A stretch of DNA of 27,455 bases. Source: JAVXTH01 sp036641395 (lineage in GTDB: Bacteria > Bacillota_I > Bacilli_A > Erysipelotrichales > Erysipelotrichaceae). Positions 15,971 to 23,507 of the stretch are shown here, one piece after another. Made by a program: the position numbers and the translations under genes. The notes under the pieces were generated by a model, which was not told the origin of the DNA, did not search any database, and saw only the letters and a program-made list of their open reading frames with translations. Where the stretch lies: assembly GCA_036641395.1 (NCBI GenBank), contig JAVWEY010000021.1, forward strand, positions 1 to 27,455, written 5' to 3'. Position 1 is the stretch's first letter, and every line of letters starts with the position of its first letter.

Positions 15971-16589
15971 TTTTATCATCTAGAAGTTTTTCAGGGTGCC
16001 ACTGGACAGCAATAATTTTTTTATCTTGGTGAGCGATTGCTTCAATGATACCATCATGAGATATAGCGCATGCGATTAATCCGCTACCTAATTGTTTAAT
16101 ACATTGATGATGATAAGAATTTACTATGAAATTACTTGGATATAACTTATTTAAGAAGGATGAACTTACTTGGTTTACTAAATGCAAGTGATGATCATCT
16201 GCATGTTTGATATTATCATCCATATGTTGAATTAAATCTCCATTAAAATAAACATTTAAAACTTGTAAACCCCGACATATCCCTAAGATTGGTTTATCAA
16301 GTTTTATAAAGGCGGCAATCGCCTGTAAATCAAGTTCATCAATTTCACTTGGACAAAGAATAGAATGAGCATTTAAAGTTTGGTGATATATAACTGGGTT
16401 TATATCATCACCTCCATTAATAATCAAGCCATCGCACTTTGATGCAATTACATCTAAGTAATTTGAATCGGTAACAATAATTGGTAAACAACCATTTTTT
16501 TTAAGACTATCAATATAAGCTTCATTACAAAAATAGCGATTTTGTCCATCAAAAAATTCTTTTCTAGCACTAACAGCAATTAGTTTCAT
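15939..16589 (-). CDS. Class I glutamine amidotransferase-like hydrolase (peptidase C26, PuuD-like)
   Basis: A 216-residue cytoplasmic hydrolase of the gamma-glutamyl-GABA hydrolase type, which cleaves gamma-glutamyl amide bonds. The nucleophile elbow is GICRGLQ with Cys105. The histidine/glutamate part of the triad is QWHPE (His198, Glu200). GLIINGGDDINP near residue 55 is the family oxyanion-hole segment. It is slightly shorter than PuuD (about 254). On the minus strand the ATG follows AAAGGAATTATCATA. It converges on the YqaA-like gene and their coding ends overlap by 32 bases, so no terminator fits between them. No other putrescine/GABA genes are nearby, so the actual substrate is unknown. 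Confidence 0.92.
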   Translation of the reverse strand: MKLIAVSARKEFFDGQNRYFCNEAYIDSLKKNGCLPIIVTDSNYLDVIASKCDGLIINGGDDINPVIYHQTLNAHSILCPSEIDELDLQAIAAFIKLDKPILGICRGLQVLNVYFNGDLIQHMDDNIKHADDHHLHLVNQVSSSFLNKLYPSNFIVNSYHHQCIKQLGSGLIACAISHDGIIEAIAHQDKKIIAVQWHPEKLLDDKIIAYFVNEML

Positions 16590-16644
16590 TATGATAATTC
16601 CTTTCTTTGTATTTTATATGTTTTAAAATATTTGTTATGTATTT

Positions 16645-16673
16645 ATTCTATTTCTTAATTGATTTTTTGTCTA
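16645..16673 (-). promoter_or_regulatory. SigA-type promoter for the minus-strand hydrolase
   Basis: Read on the minus strand: -35 TAGACA (16673-16668), a 17-base spacer, and -10 TAGAAT (16650-16645). The start would be near 16638, about 50 bases before the ATG. Confidence 0.6.
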
Positions 16674-16804
16674 GTTAATTTTTTCTTTTGCTGAACTACT
16701 ATTAGAACTTATTTTAATTATTAAATAAAATACTAATCATACTATAAATATTTACATTTTATTATAAAAGTAGTTTTAAATTAGCAAATAAATAACAAAA
16801 TAAA

Positions 16805-16833
16805 TTGACAAAATACCTAAAATTGTTTATCAT
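16805..16833 (+). promoter_or_regulatory. Near-consensus promoter of the intergenic small RNA
   Basis: Consensus -35 TTGACA (16805-16810), a 17-base spacer, and -10 TATCAT (16828-16833). It is the best -35 in the window. Initiation is predicted near 16840, at the first base of a stable hairpin. Confidence 0.85.
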
Positions 16834-16839
16834 TATGAA

Positions 16840-16982
16840 AGGTAGTGATACCTCGTGGAAGAATTTCACTAATCTATCTTTTCTTCCCCCACCCATATGG
16901 ATAGATTAGTATCTCCCCCAAAACTATGAAATCTTCCACGTATAAAAACAGAGAAAGATATCCACTTGGATGTCTTTTTTTT
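16840..16982 (+). ncRNA. Candidate small RNA with two C-rich unpaired loops
   Basis: A roughly 143-nt transcript unit with three visible structures. Hairpin 1 (16840-16853) is AGGTA / TACCT closed by GTGA, a GNRA tetraloop. Hairpin 2 is a long rod (16854-16940). Its outer stem CGTGGAAGA(A)TTTCA pairs with TGAAATCTTCCACG, and its inner perfect 10-bp stem CTAATCTATC pairs with GATAGATTAG. Two single-stranded pyrimidine tracts are exposed: a 21-base apical loop with CCCCCACCC (16879-16899) and a 17-base one-sided bulge with CTCCCCC (16910-16926). Hairpin 3 is an intrinsic terminator. C-rich loops of this kind are used by Firmicute small RNAs (such as RsaE-type) to bind G-rich ribosome sites, and actinobacterial 6C RNA has comparable C runs. 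I do not recognise this one. An alternative is a leader/attenuator of the AlaX-like gene downstream, although that gene has its own -10. Confidence 0.8.
16954..16982 (+). terminator. Intrinsic terminator of the small RNA
   Basis: An 11-bp stem AAAGATATCCA / TGGATGTCTTT (one wobble) with a two-base CT loop is followed by eight T residues. Confidence 0.9.
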
Positions 16983-17073
16983 ATACATTTATATTTTTTA
17001 GGTATCTTGCGATTTATACTTGAATGTCAGCGATTTAATCAAAATGAGAATATCACCTAAAAGTTTGTTTATA

Positions 17074-17082
17074 TGATATAAT
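17074..17082 (+). promoter_or_regulatory. Extended -10 promoter for the AlaX-like gene
   Basis: TGATATAAT has the TGn extension and a consensus -10 (17077-17082). No convincing -35 is present. The start would be near 17089, giving a leader of about 22 bases with GTGAGGT. Confidence 0.6.
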
Positions 17083-17110
17083 GTTGTCATTAAAGTGAGG
17101 TTGATTAAAA

Positions 17111-18283
17111 ATGATTAATAAGCATTATGATGATTGGATGGAATTAGAACTCGATACGAATATTGAAACAATGAAAGAAGACAATCATACTTATTGGTAT
17201 GCTTTTGAAGATAGTATTTTCTATGTTGAGGGTGGTGGTATGGAACGGGATACTGGTAGTATCAACAACTGTGAAGTATTAAATTTAAAAATGGAAGATA
17301 ATAAGATATGGCATGAACTTGGCGAAACAATTGAAAATCCGATTCATATGAAGGTTGATAAAGAACAACGAGTATTAAAATGTCAGATTCATAGTGCATC
17401 GCATTTAATTTGTGGATTAATGAATAAAGAATATCATGCGCCAACGATCACTTTCTTTACCAATGAATTCGATGCAGGAGCAGAAATGGGTTTTGAATCT
17501 TTTGATGATTCAATCATGAATGAATTAGAAGTAAAATGTAATGAATATATAAAACAAGACTTACCAATTGAAATTGTATATCCAACGGCTGCTGAAGCAT
17601 TAAAACATGTTCCTGATGAGAAAATTGAACACGATGAATTACGAGCAGCAATTATTGGAGATATTGATTATAATATGTGTGGGTGTATTCATATTCCAAG
17701 TTTATCACAAATTCAAATGATTAAATTCTTACGTTATGAAAAGACAACACGAGGTTATCGTATTTATTTTGTATGTGGCAATCAACTTTTAAAAACTTAT
17801 GGTAAACAAAATCAAATGACACTTGATTGTTCAAAACAATTAGGAATTCCACAATTTGAGTTACTTGATGGAATTAATAAAGTTCAAAATGAAGTGAAAG
17901 CAAATAAGAATGATATTAATAATTGGAAGAATAAATATATTGAATTAATGAGTTATAAGATCATAAGTGAATATCCTGAAGAGAATATTGCTTATTTATT
18001 TGAAGATATTGATATCAAAACATTTCAGACTTTATGTTCTTACTTCGTTCGTAATTATAAAAAAGGTATTTTCTTTTTATGCCACGATCAAGATCGCTGT
18101 CATGTAATGATTTCTCATCATAAAGAATTGACTTTTGAATGTAATACTTTATTTAAAGAAGTAAGTGAAAAATATGAGTTACGTGGTGGTGGAAATAAAA
18201 TGATGGCTCAAGGTGGTGGGGCTTATCAGGACGGAATTTATGAGTACTTAAAAACACTAAGTCAACAAACAAAGGGCGAGTAA
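17111..18283 (+). CDS. Alanyl-tRNA editing protein, AlaX-L type (editing domain plus C-Ala/DHHA1)
   Basis: A 390-residue free-standing homologue of the AlaRS editing half, which hydrolyses mischarged Ser- or Gly-tRNA(Ala). The N-terminal barrel has FYVEGGGMERDTGSI near residue 37. The zinc site is HSASH (about 95-99) and CGCIH (about 190-194), the HxxxH plus CxxxH arrangement of AlaRS and AlaX. A coiled linker (about 255-290) leads to the DHHA1-like C-Ala domain ending with RGGGNKMMAQGGGA near 358. No aminoacylation domain is present. In GGGMERD, Met replaces the Gln usually found in this loop (from memory). It stands alone between the small-RNA locus and a terminator that overlaps its stop codon. 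Confidence 0.87.
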   Translation: MINKHYDDWMELELDTNIETMKEDNHTYWYAFEDSIFYVEGGGMERDTGSINNCEVLNLKMEDNKIWHELGETIENPIHMKVDKEQRVLKCQIHSASHLICGLMNKEYHAPTITFFTNEFDAGAEMGFESFDDSIMNELEVKCNEYIKQDLPIEIVYPTAAEALKHVPDEKIEHDELRAAIIGDIDYNMCGCIHIPSLSQIQMIKFLRYEKTTRGYRIYFVCGNQLLKTYGKQNQMTLDCSKQLGIPQFELLDGINKVQNEVKANKNDINNWKNKYIELMSYKIISEYPEENIAYLFEDIDIKTFQTLCSYFVRNYKKGIFFLCHDQDRCHVMISHHKELTFECNTLFKEVSEKYELRGGGNKMMAQGGGAYQDGIYEYLKTLSQQTKGE

Positions 18284-18295
18284 TCGCTCTTTTTA
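18271..18295 (+). terminator. Terminator overlapping the AlaX-like stop codon, possibly bidirectional
   Basis: AAAGGGCGA / TCGCTCTTT with a GTAA loop (one wobble pair) runs into TTTTT. The stop TAA (18281-18283) lies in the loop region. On the minus strand the same stem is followed by TTTGTTTG, so it may also serve the convergent gene ending at 18293. Confidence 0.8.
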
Positions 18296-19237
18296 TTTAT
18301 AAAATTTGCCTTGCCAGCTATCTCTTCTCACAAATTCTTTATCAATTTCATTTAGTACAGCTTTTTTATTACTAGTCCATAAAGGGGCAATCAAATCAGA
18401 TTGGTCACCATCACCAGTCAATCTTTCAATAATAATATTAGGTGGTAGTATTTCTAATTGATTCACAACTAGTTTAATATATTCCTCTTTACTTAATAAG
18501 GGGAATGGCTTTGTTTGATATTCCTTAGCCATGGAAGTGTTTTTCATAATATGTAACATATGAATCTTAATCGCATGAATTGGCAGTTTTGCTAATGTTT
18601 GTATGGTAGCCATCATCATTGCTTCAGTTTCAGTAGGTAGGGAATTAATAATATGAACACATATCTTGATATCAGTCTTTGACAGAGCTAAGACACACTC
18701 GCTAAAACATGAAAACGTATGTCCGCGATTGATCAATTGTGCTGTTTCATCATGAATGCTCTGTAAGCCTAGTTCAATCCAAATATCTTTTGTTTGGCAA
18801 AGGGAAGAAAGATAAGCAATTTTATCTGGTTCTAAGCAATCAGCTCTAGTAGCGATTACAATACCTTTTACTTCATCCATTTTTAAAAAGGGTTCAATTT
18901 TAGATTTAATTGTTTCTAAGGGAGCATAGGTATTTGTAAATGATTGAAAATAGGGAAAAGTTTTATAATCTTTCCATTTAGAAGAAATAAATTTCTTCCC
19001 ATCTTCATATTGGGATAATAAAGATTGACGATTTCCTTGAATGAATGTACCACTTCCTTGAAAACCACAAAAAGTACAACCACCAATACCACATGTACCA
19101 TCTCGATTTGGACATGTATTGCCTGCATCGAGTGGTATTTTCACAATCTTTGAATGATATTTTTCACGCATTGCGTAATTAAATGTATGATAACGTTTAT
19201 TATCTTTACTATATGGAAATGGATTTATTTGCTTCAT
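18293..19237 (-). CDS. Radical SAM protein, YhcC/TIGR01212-like
   Basis: About 314 residues. The N-terminal part holds CPNRDGTCGIGGCTFCGFQG (from about residue 45), with cysteines spaced as in the YhcC/Elp3-like branch of radical SAM enzymes that bind a [4Fe-4S] cluster and S-adenosylmethionine. IVIATRADCLEPD and WIELGLQSIHDETAQLINRGH are the usual barrel strands, and VHIINSLPTETEAMM follows. The reaction catalysed by this family is not established. The start at 19237 was chosen because AGGTGAT lies just upstream and an extended -10 at 19254-19262 predicts transcription starting only about ten bases earlier. The frame is open to 19324, but that part would be untranscribed. Confidence 0.9.
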   Translation of the reverse strand: MKQINPFPYSKDNKRYHTFNYAMREKYHSKIVKIPLDAGNTCPNRDGTCGIGGCTFCGFQGSGTFIQGNRQSLLSQYEDGKKFISSKWKDYKTFPYFQSFTNTYAPLETIKSKIEPFLKMDEVKGIVIATRADCLEPDKIAYLSSLCQTKDIWIELGLQSIHDETAQLINRGHTFSCFSECVLALSKTDIKICVHIINSLPTETEAMMMATIQTLAKLPIHAIKIHMLHIMKNTSMAKEYQTKPFPLLSKEEYIKLVVNQLEILPPNIIIERLTGDGDQSDLIAPLWTSNKKAVLNEIDKEFVRRDSWQGKFYK

Positions 19238-19253
19238 TTTATCACCTGATAAA

Positions 19254-19262
19254 ATTGTATCA
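19254..19262 (-). promoter_or_regulatory. Extended -10 for the radical SAM gene
   Basis: On the minus strand TGATACAAT combines TGn with TACAAT. No clear -35 is seen. The predicted start, near 19247, is at the first base of the ribosome site, giving an unusually short leader. Confidence 0.5.
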
Positions 19263-19448
19263 TATTTAGGTAAAAATAAGTAAAGTAAAATGGTTTCTTT
19301 AAAAGTAGCGAAATGTGTTTGCAAAAGTAATCTTTCGTTATATAATAATCTTACTTAAGATACATATTATGTTTATGTGAAATAAGTTAGGGTATATTAT
19401 AGGAAGCTAAAATTATAATATAGATATAGAAGATAAGGGGTATTTTAC

Positions 19449-20135
19449 GTGAAAAATAATAAAAAAATTATAAAATGTATGAAACATCCAATTACATATA
19501 CTTTAGTTATAAAAAATATTAAACATATGTATTTACGAATCAGTAAGAGTGGGAATATTGAAGTTAGTGCAGACCCCTTTAAATCATTATCCCAAATTGA
19601 TGAATTTGTCAGTAGTAAATATGATTGGATTTTAAATCAATTAAACAAATTAGAAAGTAAAAATATAGTATGCGAACAGGATGATACTACATTTACTTTG
19701 TTTGGAAGAATATTAAAAATTAAAATTTGTAATGGTAAAACAGTGAATAAAGTTTTCTATGATAATGAGTATTTATATATTCAAACAAAGGGTAAACAGG
19801 ATCCAAAAAAACTACTTACAAAATTTGTTGATCAATTATGTATGGATGTGTTTATTGACATTATTGGGATTATGCGCAATACTTTATCTGAATATGATAT
19901 TCCTTCACCTTCATTGAAAATTCGTACTATGTCATCAAGATGGGGAAGTTGTATTCCAGATAAACAACAGATTACTCTTAATCGTCGATTAATTCATTAT
20001 CCAATTGAATTTATTGAATATGTAGTTTTACATGAATTAGTGCATTTTGTTCAACCAAATCATTCAAAGACATTTTATGCGATTGTTGAAAACCATATGA
20101 GTGATTATAAAAAACGAATTCAAATGGCTGCGTAG
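19449..20135 (+). CDS. YgjP-like (DUF45/M48-type) metal-dependent hydrolase
   Basis: A 228-residue cytoplasmic protein of the YgjP/WLM-like family. TMSSRWGSC near residue 160 and the zinc motif HELVH (His195, Glu196, His199), followed by NHSKTFY with His205, are the defining features. The N-terminal half is a beta-rich domain (YTLVIKNIKHMYLRIS onward). E. coli YgjP is linked to nucleotide hydrolysis and the family to metallopeptidases, so the substrate is open. Translation probably starts at GTG 19449 because AAGGGG lies eight bases before it; an ATG ten codons further in has no ribosome site. It is divergent from the radical SAM gene and lies 30 bases upstream of the DegV gene, probably in the same transcript. 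Confidence 0.87.
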   Translation: MKNNKKIIKCMKHPITYTLVIKNIKHMYLRISKSGNIEVSADPFKSLSQIDEFVSSKYDWILNQLNKLESKNIVCEQDDTTFTLFGRILKIKICNGKTVNKVFYDNEYLYIQTKGKQDPKKLLTKFVDQLCMDVFIDIIGIMRNTLSEYDIPSPSLKIRTMSSRWGSCIPDKQQITLNRRLIHYPIEFIEYVVLHELVHFVQPNHSKTFYAIVENHMSDYKKRIQMAA

Positions 20136-20165
20136 CCGCTTTAATAGCAGAAAGTGAGTAGCAAA

Positions 20166-20999
20166 ATGGTAAAAATTATAACAGATACATCTGCTTTATT
20201 CACGATTGAACAAGGAGAAGCAATGGGACTAAAAGTCTTACCACTTTGTGTTGCTGCTGGAAATCAACAATTTCGTGATTTATGTTTTGACGTTTCAATT
20301 TTCTATGATTTGATTGCGAAAGGTAATATTCCTAGTTCATCTCAACCACCGATTGGTGAAGTTTTAGAAGCTTTTGAGGCTTGTAAAGGTGAGGAAATCA
20401 TCAATATTTGTATGGCTGATGGACTTTCTGGTACTTATCAAAGTGCTTTAAGTGCAAAAGAACAAGCAAGTAATAAGGATGATATAATTGTATTAAATAG
20501 TAGAACTTTATGTGGTCCTCAACGTTATTTAGTAGAAAAAGCATTAAAGTTAACAAAAACTTGTAAGAGTGCAAAAGAAATTATGAACAAATTACAAGAT
20601 AGTATTGAAAATTGTGGTTCCTTTTTAATACCACAAGACTTTGGTTTCTTAAAACGTGGTGGACGTTTAAAGCCGGCTGCTGCTGTTGTTGGTGGTTTCT
20701 TAAAATTAAAACCAGTTATGATGCAAGTTGATGAAGGTAAACGACTTGATAAGTTTACTATTTCAAGAACTTTAACATCAGCAATTAATACGATGAGTGA
20801 ACATTTTAAAAAATTAGAATTAAATGCAAATTATCGTATATATATTTCACATGCAGATGCTCTTGATTCAGCTAAATTAATTATGGATAAATTAAAACAA
20901 ACTTTTAATGAATGTGAATTTGAAATGCTTGAGTTATCACCAGCCTTTATTACACAAGGTGGACCTCATTGTATTGCAATTCAATATATTAAAAAATAA
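20166..20999 (+). CDS. DegV-family fatty-acid-binding protein (FakB-like)
   Basis: About 277 residues. DegV/FakB proteins hold a fatty acid and present it to the kinase FakA for phospholipid synthesis. The N-terminal VKIITDTSALF and the ligand-loop TS/SSQPP segment (IPSSSQPPIGEVLEAF, near residue 57), plus GLSGTYQSA near 90, are typical. FLKRGGRLKPAAAVVGGFLKLKPVM near 160-185 is the hallmark of the second domain, and SHADALDSAKLI and GPHCIAIQYI close the protein. The ATG at 20166 is preferred over the GTG at 20154, which is itself part of the AAGTGAG ribosome site. FakA is not in this window. Confidence 0.92.
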   Translation: MVKIITDTSALFTIEQGEAMGLKVLPLCVAAGNQQFRDLCFDVSIFYDLIAKGNIPSSSQPPIGEVLEAFEACKGEEIINICMADGLSGTYQSALSAKEQASNKDDIIVLNSRTLCGPQRYLVEKALKLTKTCKSAKEIMNKLQDSIENCGSFLIPQDFGFLKRGGRLKPAAAVVGGFLKLKPVMMQVDEGKRLDKFTISRTLTSAINTMSEHFKKLELNANYRIYISHADALDSAKLIMDKLKQTFNECEFEMLELSPAFITQGGPHCIAIQYIKK

Positions 21000-21010
21000 T
21001 ATTTATTTGA

Positions 21011-21038
21011 AACGACTTTTTTGATAGAGTCGTTTTTT
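21011..21038 (+). terminator. Intrinsic terminator after the DegV gene
   Basis: AACGACT / AGTCGTT stem with a ten-base loop, followed by TTTTT. Confidence 0.85.
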
Positions 21039-21175
21039 GTATGCTTTAATAAAATACATATTAATTAAAGTAACATAATTGTTTAATAATAAACATATTA
21101 ATACTCATTTCGGTATTCAGTCGTGTAATTACGTTAACTTTTTTAATCGATTATAAGCAAATCATCTTTTTAAGA

Positions 21176-21204
21176 TTGCACCAAATAGATAAAAAAGGTA
21201 AAAT
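21176..21204 (+). promoter_or_regulatory. SigA-type promoter for nfnAB
   Basis: -35 TTGCAC (21176-21181), a 17-base spacer, and -10 TAAAAT (21199-21204). The start would be near 21211, followed immediately by the AAAGGAG ribosome site (21218-21224). The preceding 130 or so bases are AT-rich; I see no operator that I can name. Confidence 0.7.
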
Positions 21205-21233
21205 AAATAGGAAGTTGAAAGGAGTTTTTTTAG

Positions 21234-22070
21234 ATGTTTAAAATTATAGAAAAAGTAATATTAAATGCTACTGTTACAAAAATGGTAGTTGAAGCACCTT
21301 TAATTGCGAAAAAAGCAAAACCGGGTCAATTTATTATATTACGTGTTTATGAAGGTGGCGAAAGAATTCCTTTAACGATTGCAGATTATGATGCTACGAA
21401 AGGAACCATTACAATTATTTTTCAAATTGTTGGAAAAACAACCATGTTACTAAATGAATGTAAGGTTGGTGACTTTTTATTAGACTTCGTTGGTCCACTT
21501 GGAAAAGCAAGTGATTTAGAGAATAAACATAAAGTTTGTGTCATTGGAGGAGGTGTCGGTTGTGCGATTGCTTATCCAGTTGCGAAAGGCTTAAAAGAAA
21601 AGGGTTGTGAAGTTACTACGATTGTTGGATTTAGAAATCAAGAGTTGGTTATTTTAGAAGAAGAATTTAAACAAGTCAGCAACGATTTCCATTTAATTAG
21701 TGATGATGGTTCAACAGGACGAAAAGGTAATGTTACTAATATCTTACAAGAATTAATTGATCAAGGTGAAACATGGGATGAAGTTATTACGATTGGACCT
21801 TTGATCATGATGAAATTTGTTTGTTTACTAACAAAAAAATATAATCTTAAAACAGTCGTTTCAATGAATCCGATTATGATTGATGGCACTGGAATGTGTG
21901 GTGGTTGTCGATTGAGTGTTGGTGGTGAAACTAAGTTTGCTTGTGTTGATGGGCCTGATTTTGATGGTCATCTTATTGATTTCGATGAAGCCATGTCACG
22001 CTCTCTCACATATCGTGATTTTGAACAACATGCAAGAGAGAATTGTAATTTAATGAAGGGGGCAAAATAA
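21234..22070 (+). CDS. nfnA: NADH-dependent ferredoxin:NADP+ oxidoreductase, subunit A (NfnA-like)
   Basis: A 278-residue flavoprotein with an FAD-binding barrel (IPLTIADYD near residue 45; LDFVGPLGKAS near 83) and an NAD(H) Rossmann domain (VCVIGGGVGCAIAYPVAKGL near 101). A C-terminal [2Fe-2S] site is built by Cys222, Cys225 and Cys237, with an acidic residue (DGTGMCGGC) as the likely fourth ligand. The same fold serves as the electron-transfer subunit of dihydroorotate dehydrogenase (PyrK), but fusion of context with the GltD-like next gene identifies the Nfn/SudBA complex. That complex couples NADH and reduced ferredoxin oxidation to NADP+ reduction by flavin-based bifurcation in anaerobes. 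Its stop overlaps the next ATG (TAATG). Confidence 0.9.
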   Translation: MFKIIEKVILNATVTKMVVEAPLIAKKAKPGQFIILRVYEGGERIPLTIADYDATKGTITIIFQIVGKTTMLLNECKVGDFLLDFVGPLGKASDLENKHKVCVIGGGVGCAIAYPVAKGLKEKGCEVTTIVGFRNQELVILEEEFKQVSNDFHLISDDGSTGRKGNVTNILQELIDQGETWDEVITIGPLIMMKFVCLLTKKYNLKTVVSMNPIMIDGTGMCGGCRLSVGGETKFACVDGPDFDGHLIDFDEAMSRSLTYRDFEQHARENCNLMKGAK

Positions 22071-23461
22071 TGGCTAATATGAGTTTAAAGAAAATTAGGA
22101 TGCCACATCAAGAACCAAGTATTCGATCAATGAATTTCGATGAAGTAGCTTTAGGGTATGATGAAGAAATGGCTGTTGAAGAAGCAAATCGTTGTTTACA
22201 TTGTATCAATAAACCATGTATGAATGGTTGTCCTGTTCATGTTAATATTCCTGAATTTATTGAAGATATTAAAAATCGTAAATTTGAGGATGCTTACCAA
22301 AAGATTAAAGCAACTAGTTCTTTACCAGGGGTTTGTGGACGAGTTTGTCCTCAAGAAAGCCAGTGTGAGAAATATTGTGTTAGAGGTATTAAAGGAGAAG
22401 CGGTAGCAATTGGTCGTTTAGAGCGTTTTGTTGCTGATTATCATAGTAGTCATGTACAAGACGAAGTTAAAAAGATTGCTAGTAATCATCATAAAGTAGC
22501 AATTGTCGGTTCAGGTCCTGCTTCTTTAACGTGTGCTGGTGATTTAGCTATGTTAGGTTATGAGGTGGTTGTTTATGAAGCACTTCATGAAGCCGGAGGA
22601 GTTTTAATTTATGGAATTCCTGAATTTCGTTTACCTAAAAAGATTGTTCATGAAGAAGTAGAAAATTTAAAAAAACTGGGAGTAGAAATTAATACGAATA
22701 TGGTAATTGGTAAAATCCTTGAAATTGATGAATTATTCGAAATGGGATATGAAGCAGTCTTTATTGGAAGTGGTGCAGGTTTACCAAGCTTTATGAATAT
22801 GCCTGGAGAAAACTTAAAGGGTGTTTATAGTGCTAATGAATTTCTGACAAGAATTAATCTAATGAAAGCTTATAAAGAAAATGTTGATACACCAATTATA
22901 AAAGCAAGTCGAGTTGCGGTTGTTGGTGGTGGTAATGTAGCGATGGATGCGGCAAGATGTGCGAAACGTCTTGGTGTTGAAGAGGTAAGCATTGTTTATC
23001 GTCGTAGCATGGAAGAATTACCAGCTCGAAGAGAAGAAGTTGAACACGCAAGTGAAGAGGGAATTAAATTTAAATTACTTTGTAATCCAAAACGAGTTTT
23101 AGGAGATGAACAAGGTTGGGTTAAAGGCATGGAATGTGTAGAAATGACTTTAGGTGAAGCAGATGCTAGTGGTCGTGCACGTCCTATTGAAAAAATCGGA
23201 AGTGAATTTATCTTAGATATTGATTGCATGATTATGGCAATTGGTACCTCACCTAATCCATTAATTCGTTCTACTACCAAAGGTTTAGAAGCAAATAAGC
23301 GTGGATGCATTATTGCGGATGAACATGGGGCAACGTCTCGTAAAGGTGTATTTGCCGGAGGCGATGCAGTAAGTGGTGCTGCTACGGTTATCTTAGCAAT
23401 GGGAGCAGGAAAGCAAAGTGCGAAAGCAATTGATGAATATATTCAAAATAATGAAAAATAA
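22070..23461 (+). CDS. nfnB: NADH-dependent ferredoxin:NADP+ oxidoreductase, subunit B (NfnB/GltD-like)
   Basis: A 463-residue protein often labelled small subunit of glutamate synthase. The N-terminal domain carries two cysteine clusters (Cys42, 45, 50, 54 and Cys89, 93, 99, 103) that in NfnB ligate two [4Fe-4S] clusters. An FAD Rossmann motif VAIVGSGPAS (143-152) and an NADPH motif VAVVGGGNVAMDAARCAKRLG (about 282-302) follow; the C-terminal FAGGDAVSGAATVILAMGAGK closes the FAD site. No glutamate synthase large subunit is adjacent, which supports the Nfn assignment over GltD. GGGGG six bases upstream is its ribosome site, within nfnA. With NfnA it would supply NADPH to anaerobic biosynthesis. 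Confidence 0.92.
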   Translation: MANMSLKKIRMPHQEPSIRSMNFDEVALGYDEEMAVEEANRCLHCINKPCMNGCPVHVNIPEFIEDIKNRKFEDAYQKIKATSSLPGVCGRVCPQESQCEKYCVRGIKGEAVAIGRLERFVADYHSSHVQDEVKKIASNHHKVAIVGSGPASLTCAGDLAMLGYEVVVYEALHEAGGVLIYGIPEFRLPKKIVHEEVENLKKLGVEINTNMVIGKILEIDELFEMGYEAVFIGSGAGLPSFMNMPGENLKGVYSANEFLTRINLMKAYKENVDTPIIKASRVAVVGGGNVAMDAARCAKRLGVEEVSIVYRRSMEELPARREEVEHASEEGIKFKLLCNPKRVLGDEQGWVKGMECVEMTLGEADASGRARPIEKIGSEFILDIDCMIMAIGTSPNPLIRSTTKGLEANKRGCIIADEHGATSRKGVFAGGDAVSGAATVILAMGAGKQSAKAIDEYIQNNEK

Positions 23462-23472
23462 CTCTGAAAGGG

Positions 23473-23501
23473 GTTACAAGTTATGAAATGTATGTTATAA
23501 T
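23473..23501 (+). promoter_or_regulatory. Promoter of the candidate RNA downstream of nfnB
   Basis: -35 GTTACA (23473-23478), a 17-base spacer, and TGTTATAAT with -10 TATAAT at 23496-23501. The predicted start is near 23508, at the foot of a stable hairpin. Confidence 0.65.
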
Positions 23502-23507
23502 CTTTGT

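Larger units (their letters stand above)
16590..17110. other. 520-base intergenic region
   Basis: It contains the minus-strand promoter of the hydrolase gene (16645-16673), about 130 bases of very AT-rich sequence in which I see nothing definite, the small-RNA gene with its promoter and terminator (16805-16982), and the extended -10 for the AlaX-like gene (17074-17082). No credible protein-coding ORF is present. Confidence 0.8.

Noticed and set aside
16840..17110. T-box leader for the alanyl-tRNA editing gene
   Set aside because: No AGGTGGNACCGCG-type T-box sequence or Stem I loop-E pattern is present, and the gene has its own -10 box after the terminator.
21039..21175. Operator or small RNA upstream of nfnA
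   Set aside because: The stretch is AT-rich with short imperfect palindromes, but no promoter-terminator pair or known regulator box could be supported.
22996..23310. 104-residue minus-strand reading frame inside nfnB
   Set aside because: No ribosome site and low-complexity composition. It is the shadow of a strongly conserved gene.
22070..23461. Glutamate synthase small subunit (GltD)
   Set aside because: No glutamate synthase large subunit is adjacent. The overlapping NfnA-type flavoprotein points to the Nfn transhydrogenase instead.
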